NCBI GenBank assembly: GCA_003605115.1
Contig: QZKY01000005.1
Span: 62,001 to 126,000 of the forward strand
Reading direction: 5' to 3'
DNA: 64,000 bases
DNA from: Oxalobacter sp.
GTDB lineage: Bacteria; Pseudomonadota; Gammaproteobacteria; Burkholderiales; Burkholderiaceae_D
Part shown: piece by piece, positions 34,769 through 45,756 of the stretch
Layout: each line of letters opens with the position of its first letter
How positions within the stretch are numbered: the first letter of the stretch is position 1
Notes under the pieces: generated by a model
What the model saw: the letters and a program-made list of their open reading frames with translations, nothing else
Database searches by the model: none
Told to the model about the DNA's origin: nothing
Translations under genes and position numbers: made by a program

Positions 34769-36490
34769 TCAGCTCTTGTTATCGAATTTGGCTTTCAGCA
34801 GGGCGCCCAGACTGGTCATGCCCGAAGCGGCCGCGCCAGCTTCGGCGGACATCTTTTGCATGGCTTCCTGGGTTTCTGCCTGATCCTTGGCCTTGATCGA
34901 CAACTGGATGCCGCGCGACTTGCGGTCGATGTTGATGATCATCACTTCAACCTTGTCGCCCGCCTTGAAGTGGCCGGTAGCATCTTCCACGCGGTCACGA
35001 GAAATTTCGGATGCGCGCAGATAGCCTTCCACTTCCTCGGACAATTGAACAACAGCGCCCTTGGCTTCAACAGACTTGACAGTGCCGGTGAGCATCGCGC
35101 CCTTGTCATTCATGGCGACAAAGTTGTTGAACGGATCGCCTTCGAGTTGCTTGATGCCCAAAGAAACGCGTTCGCGTTCGACATCGATGGCCAGCACCAC
35201 GGCTTCGAGATCGTCACCCTTCTTGAAGTTGCGCACGGCTTCTTCGCCGGTCTCAGTCCAGGAGAGGTCGGACAAATGTACCAGACCGTCGATGTTGCCC
35301 GGCAAGCCAATGAACACGCCGAAGTCGGTGATCGATTTGATCGCGCCCTTGACCTTGTCGCCTTTCTTGTGGGTTTGCGCAAACTCGTCCCATGGATTCG
35401 GTTTGCATTGCTTCATGCCCAGGCTAATGCGGCGGCGTTCCTCGTCGATTTCCAGCACCATGACTTCGACTTCTTCACCCAGCTTGACAGCCTTGTTCGG
35501 CGCGATGTTCTTGTTGGTCCAATCCATTTCGGAAACGTGTACCAGACCTTCGATGCCTTGTTCAACTTCCACGAAGGCGCCGTAGTCGGTCAGGTTGGTG
35601 ACTTTGCCGAACAGGCGGGTGCCTTGCGGATAGCGGCGTGCCAGACCTGCCCACGGATCGTCGCCGAGTTGCTTGACGCCGAGCGAAACGCGGTTCTTCT
35701 CTTGATCGTACTTGAGCACTTTGGCGGTGACTTCTTGACCGACAGTGAGCACTTCCGACGGATGACGCACGCGACGCCATGCCAGATCGGTGATGTGGAG
35801 CAAGCCGTCAATGCCGCCCAGATCAATGAACGCACCGTAATCGGTGATGTTCTTGACCACGCCGGTGACAACGGTGCCTTCTTTGAGGGTTTCCATCAGT
35901 TTGGCGCGTTCTTCGCCCATCGATGCTTCGACAACGGCACGACGCGACAAGACCACGTTGTTGCGCTTGCGATCCAGCTTGATAACCTTGAATTCCAGCG
36001 TCTTGCCTTCGTACGGCGAGGTGTCCTTGACGGGGCGGGTATCAACCAGCGAACCCGGCAAGAAAGCGCGAATGCCATTGGTCAGAACGGTCAGACCACC
36101 CTTGACCTTGCCATTGACGGTGCCGGTAACCAGTTCGCCGGATTCCATGGCTTTTTCGAGCGCGAGCCAGGAAGCGAGGCGCTTGGCTTTGTCGCGCGAG
36201 AGGATGGTGTCGCCGAAACCGTTTTCCAGGGATTCGATGGCGACAGAAACGTAGTCGCCTACCTTGACTTCGAGTTCGCCGACATCATTCTTGAATTCTT
36301 CCAGCGGGATGAATGATTCGGATTTGAGGCCTGCATTGACCACGACGAAATTGTGATCGATGCGGACGACTTCGGCAGAAATGACTTCGCCGGAACGCAT
36401 GTCCTGGCGTGCCAAGGACTCTTCAAATAAAGCGGCAAAGCTTTCCATGCCGGTAGTTTGTGCTGCGGATTGTGTTGCGGAAATAGACAT
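34769..36490 (-). CDS. rpsA: 30S ribosomal protein S1
   Basis: S1 brings mRNA to the 30S subunit, especially mRNAs with weak ribosome sites. The 573-residue product carries six S1 domains; the clearest are [65 protein letters not shown] and [33 protein letters not shown]. Like many rpsA genes it lacks a clear Shine-Dalgarno sequence (CTGTATATAACCT before the ATG). The 486-aa frame on the opposite strand is a shadow. It follows cmk by 101 nt. Confidence 0.98.
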   Translation of the reverse strand: MSISATQSAAQTTGMESFAALFEESLARQDMRSGEVISAEVVRIDHNFVVVNAGLKSESFIPLEEFKNDVGELEVKVGDYVSVAIESLENGFGDTILSRDKAKRLASWLALEKAMESGELVTGTVNGKVKGGLTVLTNGIRAFLPGSLVDTRPVKDTSPYEGKTLEFKVIKLDRKRNNVVLSRRAVVEASMGEERAKLMETLKEGTVVTGVVKNITDYGAFIDLGGIDGLLHITDLAWRRVRHPSEVLTVGQEVTAKVLKYDQEKNRVSLGVKQLGDDPWAGLARRYPQGTRLFGKVTNLTDYGAFVEVEQGIEGLVHVSEMDWTNKNIAPNKAVKLGEEVEVMVLEIDEERRRISLGMKQCKPNPWDEFAQTHKKGDKVKGAIKSITDFGVFIGLPGNIDGLVHLSDLSWTETGEEAVRNFKKGDDLEAVVLAIDVERERVSLGIKQLEGDPFNNFVAMNDKGAMLTGTVKSVEAKGAVVQLSEEVEGYLRASEISRDRVEDATGHFKAGDKVEVMIINIDRKSRGIQLSIKAKDQAETQEAMQKMSAEAGAAASGMTSLGALLKAKFDNKS

Positions 36491-36591
36491 AGGTTATATA
36501 CAGGTTAGCCAGCAAGCTGCGAAATGCGACTTGTACTGGGTTAAGTTGATGAACGCCCGACAAACATTGCATTTGTCTGGACACCAAAAAA

Positions 36592-37296
36592 CTACTTGTG
36601 ATACTGCGCGCGATACTGCTGCAACACCAGCGCCACAGCCTCATCAGCCGTGATGTTCGATGTGTCCAGCAAGAATGCGCCCTCGGCGGGTTTAAGGGGA
36701 GAGGCGGCGCGCTGTTCATCACGTGCGTCGCGATCTGCCAAATCTCTGCGAAGGACGTCGATATTAGCAGAAATTCCTTTTTCCATCAATTGCTTATAAC
36801 GGCGGTCTGCGCGGGCGTCTACGCTGGCCGTGAGGAAAATTTTGACAGCGGCATCGGGAAAAATGACGGTGCCCATGTCGCGGCCATCGGCAACCAATCC
36901 CGGGGGCTGCTGAAAACGTAACTGTCTGTCAACGAGGGCTTTGCGGACAGCAGGCAAAGCAGCTACATGTGATGACGCATTGCCAACTTCCTCGGTGCGA
37001 ATGAGATTCGTGACATCTTCGTTGGAGAGGAATACCCGCATGTTGCTGAAACGGCACGGCAAGTTGGCTGCCAGAGCCGCGACGCCGACTTCATCTTCCA
37101 GCGGGATATGATTTTGCATGGCCGCCAAGGCCACCAGTCGGTAGAGTGCGCCGGAATCCAGCAGATGAAAACCGAGGGTTTTCGCCACGCGCTGGGCGAC
37201 CGTGCCCTTGCCGGAGGCGGTGGGGCCATCGATGGTGATGACGGGAATATCCAGTGGGGCGCCGTAATTGATGCAACTTTGGAAAGCAAAAGACAT
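36592..37296 (-). CDS. cmk: cytidylate kinase
   Basis: Cmk phosphorylates CMP and dCMP. The 234-residue product has the P-loop [19 protein letters not shown] (about 20-38), [36 protein letters not shown] and [16 protein letters not shown]. About 16 residues precede the usual family start (IPVITIDGP), but no better start codon exists downstream, so the ATG at 37296 is kept. It stands 17 nt after aroA, and is next to rpsA as in many proteobacteria. Confidence 0.95.
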   Translation of the reverse strand: MSFAFQSCINYGAPLDIPVITIDGPTASGKGTVAQRVAKTLGFHLLDSGALYRLVALAAMQNHIPLEDEVGVAALAANLPCRFSNMRVFLSNEDVTNLIRTEEVGNASSHVAALPAVRKALVDRQLRFQQPPGLVADGRDMGTVIFPDAAVKIFLTASVDARADRRYKQLMEKGISANIDVLRRDLADRDARDEQRAASPLKPAEGAFLLDTSNITADEAVALVLQQYRAQYHK

Positions 37297-37313
37297 GATG
37301 GGTTGTTCTAGGG

Positions 37314-38639
37314 TTATTTCGCTGAGTTGCGAAGAATTTGCGCAAAGACATCAAAGTATTCGGGAAAGGTCTTGGCCACGCAGGCCGGGTCGTTGATGCG
37401 CACGGCTGCGCCGGGGCGCAACTTGCCATCGAGCGAGGCCAGCGAAAAGCACATCGCCATGCGATGATCGTCGTAAGTGTCGATGGTCGCCGGCAGAATG
37501 CGGGCGGGCGGCGTCACCCGCAACCAGTCCGGGCCTTCTTCGACTGTCGCGCCGAGCTTGCGGAGTTCAGTGGCCATCGCCGCGATGCGATCCGTTTCCT
37601 TGACGCGCCAGCTCCCGATGTTGCGCAAGGTGCTGATGCCATCGGCATAGAGTGCAACGATGGCAATCGTCATCGCGGCATCCGGGATGTGATTGAAATC
37701 GGCATCGATGGCCTTGAGTGGCGCATCAGAGCGTGCTTCGATCCAGTTGTCGCCCATGGTGATCGTTGCGCCCATTTGCGCAAGCGCTTCGACAAAACGC
37801 ACGTCACCCTGAATGCTGGTTGCGCCCACGCCTTCCACGCGCACGGGTCCGCCCGTAATCGCGCCGGCGGCGAGGAAGTACGAGGCGGAAGAGGCATCCC
37901 CTTCCACGTGCAGCGTGTCAGGACTCACATAGAACGCCCCTTTATTGATCGTGAACGCTTTCCAGTCGTCGCGCTGCACGGTGACGCCAAAGCGTGCCAT
38001 CATGTTCAGCGTGATTTCGATGTAAGGTTTGGAAATGAGATCGCCAATCACTTCGATGCGCACGTCTTTCTTATGCGCGAGCAGGGGCGACGCCATCAAA
38101 AGTGCAGTGAGAAACTGGCTGGAGACATCGCCACGCACCTTGATGTTGTCCGAGCGGATACTGCCCTTGCGGATGCGCAGCGGCGGATAGCCTTTGTTTC
38201 CCGTGTATTCGATATTCGCGCCCACTTCATTCATCGCATCGACCAGATCGCCGATCGGTCGCTCGTGCATCCGCGGCACACCGCGCATCGTGTAATCGCC
38301 ATCCATGGCAGCGAGTGCGGCAGTGAGCGGGCGAATCGCGGTGCCCGCATTGCCCATGAAGAGATCCGCTTGCTTGACCGGGAAAAAGCCGTTCACGCCT
38401 TCGACCACAAAATTTTGCGTGCCGGGCGTTTGCGTCCACTTCACGCCCAATCGCTGGAGCGAATCGAGCATCACGTCGGTGTCATCGGACGCCAGGAGTT
38501 CCATGATGCGCGTCGTGCCTTTCGCCAATGCGGCGAGCAAGAGTGTGCGGTTGGAGATGCTTTTGGAACCGGGCAATTTCACGCTGCCTTCGGCGTGATG
38601 CACCGGGGTTAAATCAATGTGTTCAGGATGCTGGGACAT
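37314..38639 (-). CDS. aroA: 3-phosphoshikimate 1-carboxyvinyltransferase (EPSP synthase)
   Basis: AroA makes EPSP from shikimate-3-phosphate and PEP in aromatic amino acid synthesis. The 441-residue product has [23 protein letters not shown] (about 21-43), [18 protein letters not shown] (PEP/glyphosate loop) and [22 protein letters not shown]. The loop reads [10 protein letters not shown], the class I sequence with Gly and Pro at the usual glyphosate-sensitive positions. The start overlaps the tyrA stop by one base (TGATG). Confidence 0.97.
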   Translation of the reverse strand: MSQHPEHIDLTPVHHAEGSVKLPGSKSISNRTLLLAALAKGTTRIMELLASDDTDVMLDSLQRLGVKWTQTPGTQNFVVEGVNGFFPVKQADLFMGNAGTAIRPLTAALAAMDGDYTMRGVPRMHERPIGDLVDAMNEVGANIEYTGNKGYPPLRIRKGSIRSDNIKVRGDVSSQFLTALLMASPLLAHKKDVRIEVIGDLISKPYIEITLNMMARFGVTVQRDDWKAFTINKGAFYVSPDTLHVEGDASSASYFLAAGAITGGPVRVEGVGATSIQGDVRFVEALAQMGATITMGDNWIEARSDAPLKAIDADFNHIPDAAMTIAIVALYADGISTLRNIGSWRVKETDRIAAMATELRKLGATVEEGPDWLRVTPPARILPATIDTYDDHRMAMCFSLASLDGKLRPGAAVRINDPACVAKTFPEYFDVFAQILRNSAK

Positions 38640-39538
38640 CAGTCGCCCCCTTCTTTCTGTTGTTTCTCTGCGGCTTCAATCGCATTGATCCAGTTCTGGC
38701 GCGCACGTTGTGCGTTCGCATAAATGGCGTGAATGGCGTCGCCATCCGCCTGCGCGACCATGTCGCGAATGCGATGCAATTGCTCCAGATAGGAGTCAAG
38801 CATACTGATGAGCATGCTCCGATTTGCCAGGGTAATATCGCGCCACATTTCCGGTGACGATCCGGCAATCCGCGTAAAGTCGCGGAAGCCGCTCGCCGCG
38901 TACTGAAACAGGATGTCCGCTTTCGGCTTCTTGACGATATTGTCCACCAGCGCATACGCGAGCAGGTGGGGCAGGTGACTGACTGATGCAAACACACAAT
39001 CGTGATCTTCCGCCGTCAGCGTATGAATGATTGCGCCGCAGGCTTCCCATGCGCCAGCCACGCGCGCAATATCGTCAGCGCGATTTTCCGGCAGGGGTGT
39101 GAGCACTGTTTTCTTGCCGGTGAACAGATCGTCGATTGCCGCGTCCGGGCCATTGTTTTCGCGACCCGCAATCGGGTGACCGGGAATGAATTGCGCGATC
39201 TTCTCGCCGAGCGCGACGCGCGCAGCGGCAACCACGTCGGACTTGGTGCTGCCTGCGTCGGTGACAATCGTGCCGGGTTGCAGATGGGGATAAATCGAAG
39301 AAAGGATGAGGCTTGTTTGCGCGACTGGCGCGGCGATCATGACCAGTTCAGCGTCGCGGACGGCATCGGCAATGGAGGACGCGGCCTCGTCGATCAGCCC
39401 CAACGCTTTGGCGCGCGTTAGCGATTCGGGAGAGCGATCCAAGCCGACGATATGCCTGACCTTTCCCGCTTTCTTGAGCGAGAGGGCAAACGATCCACCG
39501 ATGAGGCCAACACCGAAGATAGCGATTTTGTTGAACAC
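38639..39538 (-). CDS. tyrA: prephenate dehydrogenase
   Basis: TyrA converts prephenate to 4-hydroxyphenylpyruvate for tyrosine. The 299-residue product has an N-terminal NAD(P)-binding Rossmann motif ([19 protein letters not shown]), [33 protein letters not shown] and [19 protein letters not shown]. It is monofunctional, with no chorismate mutase domain. The start codon is GTG, at 39538. A nested GGGGTC repeat separates it from the upstream hisC. Confidence 0.95.
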   Translation of the reverse strand: MFNKIAIFGVGLIGGSFALSLKKAGKVRHIVGLDRSPESLTRAKALGLIDEAASSIADAVRDAELVMIAAPVAQTSLILSSIYPHLQPGTIVTDAGSTKSDVVAAARVALGEKIAQFIPGHPIAGRENNGPDAAIDDLFTGKKTVLTPLPENRADDIARVAGAWEACGAIIHTLTAEDHDCVFASVSHLPHLLAYALVDNIVKKPKADILFQYAASGFRDFTRIAGSSPEMWRDITLANRSMLISMLDSYLEQLHRIRDMVAQADGDAIHAIYANAQRARQNWINAIEAAEKQQKEGGD

Positions 39539-39565
39539 GGCAACACCCCAAAATTATTCATAGGA

Positions 39566-39625
39566 AAACCGGGGTCGGCAGTCGAATTTTGCGCAGCAAA
39601 ACTTCGACTCTGACCCCGAATTTTC
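39566..39625. repeat. GGGGTC palindromic repeat, copy 3, between hisC and tyrA
   Basis: GGGGTCGGCAGTCG (from 39571) pairs with CGACTCTGACCCC (to 39617) around a centre TTTTGC-GCA-GCAAAA. Outer arms GGAAAA and TTTTCC extend it. It sits inside the aromatic amino acid gene run, between co-directional genes. Confidence 0.85.
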
Positions 39626-39634
39626 CGGGCTTAT

Positions 39635-40744
39635 TTACTTACTTAGCACTTCTTTTAACGCTTGAATAAACGCTGCATTCTCATGCTGTAGCCCAATCGT
39701 CACACGCAACCACTGCGGCAAGCCGTAACCCGCCACTGGCCGCACGATGATGCCCTTTTTTAGCAGCGCGAGATTGATGCGCGCGCCGGCACCATCGTCG
39801 TCACCCACTTTCACCAGCACAAAGTTACCGAACGACTGCACGTACTCCAGTTTCATCTCGTCAAAGGCTTGCGTCAATTGTGTGTAACCCTCGGTATTCA
39901 ATTTCGCGCTTTGCTGCAGAAAAGCGGAATCGTTGAGCGCCGCAATTGCCGCCGCTTGCGCAAGTGAATTGACATTGAACGGTTGACGGATACGGTTCAG
40001 CAAATCCGTGACAGGGGGTTGTGCGAGTCCGAAGCCGACGCGCAGCCCCGCGAGTCCGTAAGCTTTCGAGAAAGTGCGCGACACCAGCAAATTCGGATAT
40101 TGCCGCACCCAATCCGTTGATTCGTATTGCAATTCCGGATTCAGGTACTCATTGTAGGCTTCATCGATCACAATCACCACATTGCGCGGTACCGCTTTCA
40201 GGAAGACTTCAATTTCCTGTGGCGCAATGAAGGTGCCGGTTGGATTGTTCGGATTGGCGATGAAGACCAGTCGTGTATCGGAGGTGATGGCTTGACGCAT
40301 CGCATCCAGGTCATGACCGTATTTTTGTGCCGGCACCACAATGCTGCGTCCGCCGACAGCCTGCGTGGCCAGTGCGTACACGATAAACGAATACTGTGAA
40401 AACACGACCGACTGCCCTGGCTGCACGAAGGCGTGTGCGGCGAGTTCGAGGATGTCATTGCTGCCATTGCCCAACGTGATCCAGTCTTGCGGCACGGCGT
40501 AACGTTTCGCAATGGCTTCTTTCAATGCAAAGCCGTTGGCATCCGGGTAGCGACCGATTTCAGCGACAGCCGCCTGCATGGCTTTGCGTGCAGACTCCGG
40601 CATGCCGAGCGGATTTTCGTTCGACGCGAGTTTGACGATTTTGGCTTCGTCGAGGCCAAATTCGCGGGCGACTTCCGAGATCGGTTTCCCCGCCTGATAA
40701 GGCGCAATGGCGCGGACGTATTCCGGTGCGAATTGATTCGGCAT
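39635..40744 (-). CDS. hisC: histidinol-phosphate / aromatic aminotransferase
   Basis: A 369-residue fold-type I PLP aminotransferase of the HisC family: KLASNENPLGMPESARKAM, LGNGSNDILELAAHAFV, FIANPNNPTGTFI, VIDEAYNEYL and the PLP lysine in LLVSRTFSKAYGLAGLRVGFG. Placed between pheA and tyrA, it probably transaminates phenylpyruvate and hydroxyphenylpyruvate (hisC2 type) rather than serving only histidine synthesis. This is inferred from context. Confidence 0.93.
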   Translation of the reverse strand: MPNQFAPEYVRAIAPYQAGKPISEVAREFGLDEAKIVKLASNENPLGMPESARKAMQAAVAEIGRYPDANGFALKEAIAKRYAVPQDWITLGNGSNDILELAAHAFVQPGQSVVFSQYSFIVYALATQAVGGRSIVVPAQKYGHDLDAMRQAITSDTRLVFIANPNNPTGTFIAPQEIEVFLKAVPRNVVIVIDEAYNEYLNPELQYESTDWVRQYPNLLVSRTFSKAYGLAGLRVGFGLAQPPVTDLLNRIRQPFNVNSLAQAAAIAALNDSAFLQQSAKLNTEGYTQLTQAFDEMKLEYVQSFGNFVLVKVGDDDGAGARINLALLKKGIIVRPVAGYGLPQWLRVTIGLQHENAAFIQALKEVLSK

Positions 40745-40772
40745 GATCTTCCTCAGAGACTAAAGACAGAGA

Positions 40773-41843
40773 CTAGAGCGTGAATGGATAGGAGCCGAGC
40801 AGTTTGAAATAGGCGGCGTGTTCCTTCAGCTCGGACAAGGCTTTGGCGACTTTCTCATCTTTCGCATGGCCTTCGATGTCGATGAAAAAGTTGTATTCCC
40901 AACTGCCAGTGCGTGCCGGACGTGATTCAAAGCGCGTCATGGAGACGCCGTAGCGCGCGAGCGGTTCCAGCATTTTGTACACGGCGCCGGCCTGATTCTT
41001 CACCGACAGCACGACCGATGTCTGATCATTCCCGCTTGGCACGGTTTGCAGGCGGCCAATGATGGCAAAGCGCGTGCGATTGTGTGGGTCATCTTGAATA
41101 TGTGCGTGTACGACTTGCAGGTTGTATTTTTCACCGGCCAGTTCACCCGCTACGGCGGCAACGGAGGCGTCTTCCGATGCCATGCGTGCGGCTTCGCCAT
41201 TGGAGGCGACGGCCTGACGTTCGATGTTGGGGAAGTGCTGATTCAGCCAAGCCTGGCATTGCGCCAGCGCTTGCGAGTGGGCGCAAATCAACTTCACCCC
41301 TTGCATCGCGCCGGTTTTGGTCATCAGGCTGTGATGTACAGGAATGGAGAGTTCGCCGCTGATGATGAGCGGACTTTGTAAGAGCAAATCCAGCGTGCGG
41401 TTGATGGTGCCTTCGGTTGAATTTTCAATGGGCACCACGCCAAAATCAGCGGTGCCTGCTTCGGCGGCGCGGAAGACTTCATCAATGGAAGCGCAGGCCA
41501 TGCCATCAATCGTGTGGCCGAATTGTTGGAGTGCAGCTTGCTCAGAATAGGTGCCAGCCGGGCCGAGGTAGGCCACCGTGGTGCGCTTTTCCAGCGCGCG
41601 ACAAGCCGACATGATTTCACGGAAAATCGTTTGCACGTCTTCATTCGCCAAGGGGCCACGATTGCGTTCCGCGACACCGCGCAAAACCTGTGCTTCTCGC
41701 TCTGGACGAAATACGGGCGCGTCGCTTTTGGCTTTCAAATGGCCGACTTTTACGACAATTTCGCCGCGACGACAGAGCAATTCGAGAATTTCCGCATCAA
41801 TGGCGTCAATTTGATCGCGAAGTGGTTTAAGCGCTTTATCCAT
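40773..41843 (-). CDS. pheA: bifunctional chorismate mutase / prephenate dehydratase
   Basis: The 356-residue P-protein has an AroQ chorismate mutase domain (LKPLRDQIDAIDAEILELLCRRGEIVVKVGHLK), a prephenate dehydratase domain (VAYLGPAGTYSEQAALQQFG; DFGVVPIENSTEGTINRTLDLL) and a C-terminal ACT domain (GAVYKMLEPLARYGVSMTRFESRPARTGSWEYNFFIDIEGH) for phenylalanine feedback. A long hairpin element begins only 10 nt upstream of the ATG, and its arm contains the only GGAG nearby. Confidence 0.96.
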   Translation of the reverse strand: MDKALKPLRDQIDAIDAEILELLCRRGEIVVKVGHLKAKSDAPVFRPEREAQVLRGVAERNRGPLANEDVQTIFREIMSACRALEKRTTVAYLGPAGTYSEQAALQQFGHTIDGMACASIDEVFRAAEAGTADFGVVPIENSTEGTINRTLDLLLQSPLIISGELSIPVHHSLMTKTGAMQGVKLICAHSQALAQCQAWLNQHFPNIERQAVASNGEAARMASEDASVAAVAGELAGEKYNLQVVHAHIQDDPHNRTRFAIIGRLQTVPSGNDQTSVVLSVKNQAGAVYKMLEPLARYGVSMTRFESRPARTGSWEYNFFIDIEGHAKDEKVAKALSELKEHAAYFKLLGSYPFTL

Positions 41844-41852
41844 GTCTTTGCA

Positions 41853-41967
41853 ATTTCACTCCAAAATAATCCGTGACTTTGTTGGTGTCGTCCGTCTTGT
41901 TATTTCTCTGTACTACCAGTACTGTCTGCGGCTCGCCGTCGCGTCACAAATCATTTTGGAGCGAAAT
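41853..41967. repeat. long-hairpin element E1 (between serC and pheA)
   Basis: Arms 41853-41877 and 41943-41967 pair over 25 bp with four transitions that become G-U pairs in minus-strand RNA. The 65-nt interior shares a core with a second element at 48425-48529: TTTGTTG...GTCG, GTACTANNNGTACTGTCT, CGGCT and CGTCGCG. It has no U-tract and so is not a plain terminator. The arm sequence differs from the second copy, although complementarity is kept in both. Confidence 0.8.
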
Positions 41968-42037
41968 GGGGTTTGCCGAAAAACCACATTGTAGGGCAAA
42001 TTAAGACGAATAAAGCGTTTCTCAATCAATGCCGCTG

Positions 42038-43138
42038 TTAATGACTCTGCTCGAAATCCCGCAGGTAATCAACCAAGGCTTGTACGCCTTCCGTGGGCAT
42101 GGCGTTGTAAATGGAAGCGCGCATGCCGCCCAAAATGCGGTGCCCTCTGAGATTCGCCAAGCCGCGCTGTGTCGCGCCGGTCAGGAAGGCGTCGTCTAGC
42201 GAAGGGTCTTTCAGGAAGAACGGTACGTTCATGCGGGAACGGCAATTTTTTGCAACCGAGGTGTTGTAAAAATCGCTTGCATCCAGATGGTTGTAGAGCA
42301 AGCTGGCTTTGGCGATATTGCGTGATTCGATGGCCGTGACGCCGCCTTGCTGTTTTAGCCATTGCAGGACGAGACCTGCCATGTAAATGGCAAAGGTCGG
42401 CGGGGTATTGAACATGGAATCGCTTTCGGCGACGTTTTTCCAGTTGAAGGCAGAAGGGCATGAGGGCAAGGCGTGGCCGATCAAATCCTCACGCACGATG
42501 GCAAAGGTTAAGCCCGCGATGCCAAGATTTTTTTGTGCGCTGCCGAAAATCACGCCATATTTCGACACGTTGATCACGCGCGAGAAAATGTTCGACGACA
42601 TGTCAGCAACAAGCGGAACCTTGCCGGAGTGCGTACGGGTGTCCGGGTCAAATTGAAACTCCACGCCATGAATGGTTTCGTTGTTGCACAGATGCACGTA
42701 AGCAGCATCAGACGACAGCTTCCAGGTCTCCAGTGCAGGAAGTGAGGTGAAGTGCGAAGCTTGTGACGACGCGGCGATGTTGACGTGCCCGTATTTCTGC
42801 GCTTCTTCCAGCGCGCGCTGCGACCAGTAGCCGGTGTGAATGAAATCGATGATGGCAGGCTTTGCTTTGCGTCCGACCAAATTCATCGGGATGATCGCAT
42901 TTTGCGCAATCGCGCCGCCCTGCATGAACAAGATGCGGTAATGCGAAGGGATGGCGAGCAGGTCGCGGAAGTCGTGCAGCGTCGTTTGCAAAATCGACTG
43001 AAAAGCGTCGCTGCGATGACTCATTTCCATCACCGACATGCCGCGGCCTTGCCAGTCCAACATTTCAGCCGCCGCCTGTTGCAACACCGCTTCGGGCAGC
43101 GTTGCGGGACCCGCTGAAAAATTGAACACGCGGGTCAT
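42038..43138 (-). CDS. serC: phosphoserine aminotransferase
   Basis: SerC makes 3-phosphoserine, and also acts in PLP synthesis. The 366-residue PLP enzyme starts [29 protein letters not shown] and has [33 protein letters not shown] and the PLP lysine segment [24 protein letters not shown]. It overlaps the gyrA stop by ATGA; the gyrA-serC-pheA order is common in Burkholderiales. Confidence 0.97.
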   Translation of the reverse strand: MTRVFNFSAGPATLPEAVLQQAAAEMLDWQGRGMSVMEMSHRSDAFQSILQTTLHDFRDLLAIPSHYRILFMQGGAIAQNAIIPMNLVGRKAKPAIIDFIHTGYWSQRALEEAQKYGHVNIAASSQASHFTSLPALETWKLSSDAAYVHLCNNETIHGVEFQFDPDTRTHSGKVPLVADMSSNIFSRVINVSKYGVIFGSAQKNLGIAGLTFAIVREDLIGHALPSCPSAFNWKNVAESDSMFNTPPTFAIYMAGLVLQWLKQQGGVTAIESRNIAKASLLYNHLDASDFYNTSVAKNCRSRMNVPFFLKDPSLDDAFLTGATQRGLANLRGHRILGGMRASIYNAMPTEGVQALVDYLRDFEQSH

Positions 43139-45756
43139 GCTGGATCGCTGTTGGAATCCTCTTCGACGTCGGATTCCAGGATGCGCTGCAAGCCGGAGAG
43201 GGTGGTGCCGTCTTCGACCGCAATGAGCGTCACGCCTTGCGTGGCGCGACCCATTTCACGGATTTCTGCCACGCGTGTGCGGATCAATACGCCGCCGGTG
43301 GTGATCAACATGATTTCATCTGATTCATCGACCAGCGTGGCGGCCACGACGCGACCATTGCGTTCGCTGGTCTGGATCGCAATCATGCCCTTGGTGCCGC
43401 GACCATGACGCGTGTATTCGGCAATCGGCGTGCGTTTGCCAAAACCGTTTTCCGTTGCGGTGAGCACAGATTGTTGTTCGTTTTCGGCGACCAGTAACGC
43501 GATAACCTGCTGATCGTCGTCCAGTGTCATGCCGCGCACACCGCGCGCCGTGCGTCCCATCGGACGCACATCGTTTTCATCGAAGCGCACGGCTTTGCCC
43601 GCGTCGGAGAAGAGCATGACATCATGCTGACCATCGGTCAGCGCAGCGCCGATCAGGTAATCACCCTCATCCAGATGAACAGCAATAATGCCAGCCTTGC
43701 GGGGGTTGCTGAATTCGGAGAGGGGTGTTTTCTTGACGGTGCCGAGGCTGGTCGCCATGAAGACATAACGATCTTCCGGGAAAGTGCGGTTTTCGCCGGA
43801 CAGTGGCAACACGACAGTAATTTTCTCGCCATCTTGCAAGGGGAACATGTTGACGATCGGTTTGCCGCGCGCATTGCGTGAGCCTTGCGGCACTTCCCAC
43901 ACTTTAAGCCAGTACAAACGGCCGCGGTTGGAAAAGCACAGGATGTGGTCGTGCGTGTTCGCGATGAAGAGGTGCTCGATCCAGTCATCCTCTTTCGTTG
44001 CGGCAGCCTGTTTACCGCGACCACCGCGTTTTTGCGAGCGGTATTCGGAGAGCGGCTGTGACTTCATGTAGCCGGTATGCGAAAGCGTGACCACCATGTC
44101 TTGCGGGGTGATCAAGTCTTCGGTTTCCAGGTCGGTCGCATCGCGCTCAATTTGCGAGCGACGTCCTATGCCTGCATTTGTACTTTCCGCGCCGCCGTAT
44201 TCGTTTTTCGCCAACACCAGTTCGTCTGCGATGATGGTGACGACGCGTTCGGGCTTGGCTAGAATGTCGAGCAGATCGGCGATTTGCACCATCACTTCCT
44301 TGTACTCGTTGACGATGCGATCCTGTTCCAGTCCGGTCAGGCGTTGCAGGCGCATTTGCAGGATTTCCTGCGCTTGATCATCGGAGAGGCGGTACAGACC
44401 ATCAGTTTGGATACCGTAATGTCTTGGCAAACCTTCCGGACGGAAAGCCTGGATGCCAGCAACATTTTCTGCGCCGGTGCGGGCAAGCATTTCGCGCACC
44501 AAGGAGGAATCCCACGAACGCGCCATCAATTCCTGACGCGCAATCGGCGGCGTGGGCGCGGCCTTGATGATGGCGATAAACTCGTCGATGTTCGCGAGTG
44601 CCACCGCCAGGCCTTCCAGCACGTGGCCGCGTTCGCGTGCGCGGCGCAAATCATAAATGGTACGGCGCGTGACGACTTCGCGACGGTGCGACAGGAAGCA
44701 TTCCAGCATTTGCTTCAGGTTCAGCAATTTCGGCTGGCCGTTCACCAACGCCACCATGTTCATGCCGAAGGTGTCTTGCAACTGCGTTTGCTTGTACAAA
44801 TTGTTCAGCACCACTTCCGGCACTTCACCGCGCTTGAGTTCGATGACGACGCGCATGCCGGATTTATCCGATTCATCGCGAATGTCGGAGATGCCGTCGA
44901 GTTTTTTGTCTTGAATGTTTTCGACTATTCGTTCCAGCAAGGTTTTCTTGTTGACCTGATAGGGGAGCTCGTCGATGATGATGGCGATCCGGCCATCCTT
45001 GCCGAATTCCTCAAAATGGGTTTTTGCGCGCATGACGACGCGGCCGCGACCGGTGCGATAACCATCGCGTACGCCAGCAACGCCATAAATGATGCCGGCG
45101 GTTGGGAAATCCGGCGCCGGAATAATTTCAATCAATTCGTCGATGGTGCAATCCGGGTGGTGCAGGACATGCAGCGCGCCGTTGATGACTTCGGTGATGT
45201 TGTGCGGCGGGATGTTGGTCGCCATACCGACAGCGATGCCGGAGGAGCCGTTGATCAGCAAATTCGGGATTTTGGTCGGCAGTACCGAGGGCTCCATTTC
45301 CTTGCCGTCATAATTCGGTACGAAATCGACGGTTTCTTTTTCAATGTCGGCCAGAATTTCCCCGGCGATTTTGTCCAGACGACATTCGGTATAGCGCATC
45401 GCTGCGGCCGCGTCACCATCAATTGAGCCGAAGTTGCCCTGCCCATCCACTAGCGTGTAGCGGAGCGAAAAATCCTGCGCCATGCGCACCAGCGTGTCGT
45501 AAATCGACTGGTCGCCGTGTGGGTGAAACTTGCCCATAACCTCGCCGACGACGCGTGCGCACTTCACATAAGGACGGTTGTGCACGTTGTTCATCTCATG
45601 CATGGCGAACAACACACGGCGATGCACCGGCTTCAAACCGTCGCGCACATCCGGCAAGGCGCGGCCTACGATCACGCTCATTGCGTAATCGAGATAGCTC
45701 TTGCGCATTTCTTCTTCGAGGGAAATCTGGATGGTTTCTTTGGCGAATTGCATCAT
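43135..45756 (-). CDS. gyrA: DNA gyrase subunit A
   Basis: GyrA is the DNA breakage-reunion subunit of gyrase. The 873-residue product begins [47 protein letters not shown], has the catalytic tyrosine in [11 protein letters not shown] and the GyrA box QKRGGRGKQ in the C-terminal pinwheel domain. The quinolone region reads [17 protein letters not shown]: the residue aligned with E. coli Ser83 is Gln, and Asp87 is kept. The 380-aa opposite-strand frame is a shadow. It opens the long minus-strand run. Confidence 0.98.
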   Translation of the reverse strand: MMQFAKETIQISLEEEMRKSYLDYAMSVIVGRALPDVRDGLKPVHRRVLFAMHEMNNVHNRPYVKCARVVGEVMGKFHPHGDQSIYDTLVRMAQDFSLRYTLVDGQGNFGSIDGDAAAAMRYTECRLDKIAGEILADIEKETVDFVPNYDGKEMEPSVLPTKIPNLLINGSSGIAVGMATNIPPHNITEVINGALHVLHHPDCTIDELIEIIPAPDFPTAGIIYGVAGVRDGYRTGRGRVVMRAKTHFEEFGKDGRIAIIIDELPYQVNKKTLLERIVENIQDKKLDGISDIRDESDKSGMRVVIELKRGEVPEVVLNNLYKQTQLQDTFGMNMVALVNGQPKLLNLKQMLECFLSHRREVVTRRTIYDLRRARERGHVLEGLAVALANIDEFIAIIKAAPTPPIARQELMARSWDSSLVREMLARTGAENVAGIQAFRPEGLPRHYGIQTDGLYRLSDDQAQEILQMRLQRLTGLEQDRIVNEYKEVMVQIADLLDILAKPERVVTIIADELVLAKNEYGGAESTNAGIGRRSQIERDATDLETEDLITPQDMVVTLSHTGYMKSQPLSEYRSQKRGGRGKQAAATKEDDWIEHLFIANTHDHILCFSNRGRLYWLKVWEVPQGSRNARGKPIVNMFPLQDGEKITVVLPLSGENRTFPEDRYVFMATSLGTVKKTPLSEFSNPRKAGIIAVHLDEGDYLIGAALTDGQHDVMLFSDAGKAVRFDENDVRPMGRTARGVRGMTLDDDQQVIALLVAENEQQSVLTATENGFGKRTPIAEYTRHGRGTKGMIAIQTSERNGRVVAATLVDESDEIMLITTGGVLIRTRVAEIREMGRATQGVTLIAVEDGTTLSGLQRILESDVEEDSNSDPA

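Noticed and set aside
34856-36316. 486-codon plus-strand frame opposite rpsA
   Set aside because: Shadow of the six-domain S1 gene; repeated S1 domains create repeated complementary peptides.
37338-38612. 424-codon plus-strand frame opposite aroA
   Set aside because: Shadow frame; aroA has all family motifs on the other strand.
41853-41967. E1 as an intrinsic terminator of serC
   Set aside because: No U-tract on either side, the loop is very long, and the base of the hairpin lies 10 nt before the next start codon.
44284-45426. 380-codon plus-strand frame opposite gyrA
   Set aside because: Shadow of the gyrA N-terminal domain, which is unmistakable.
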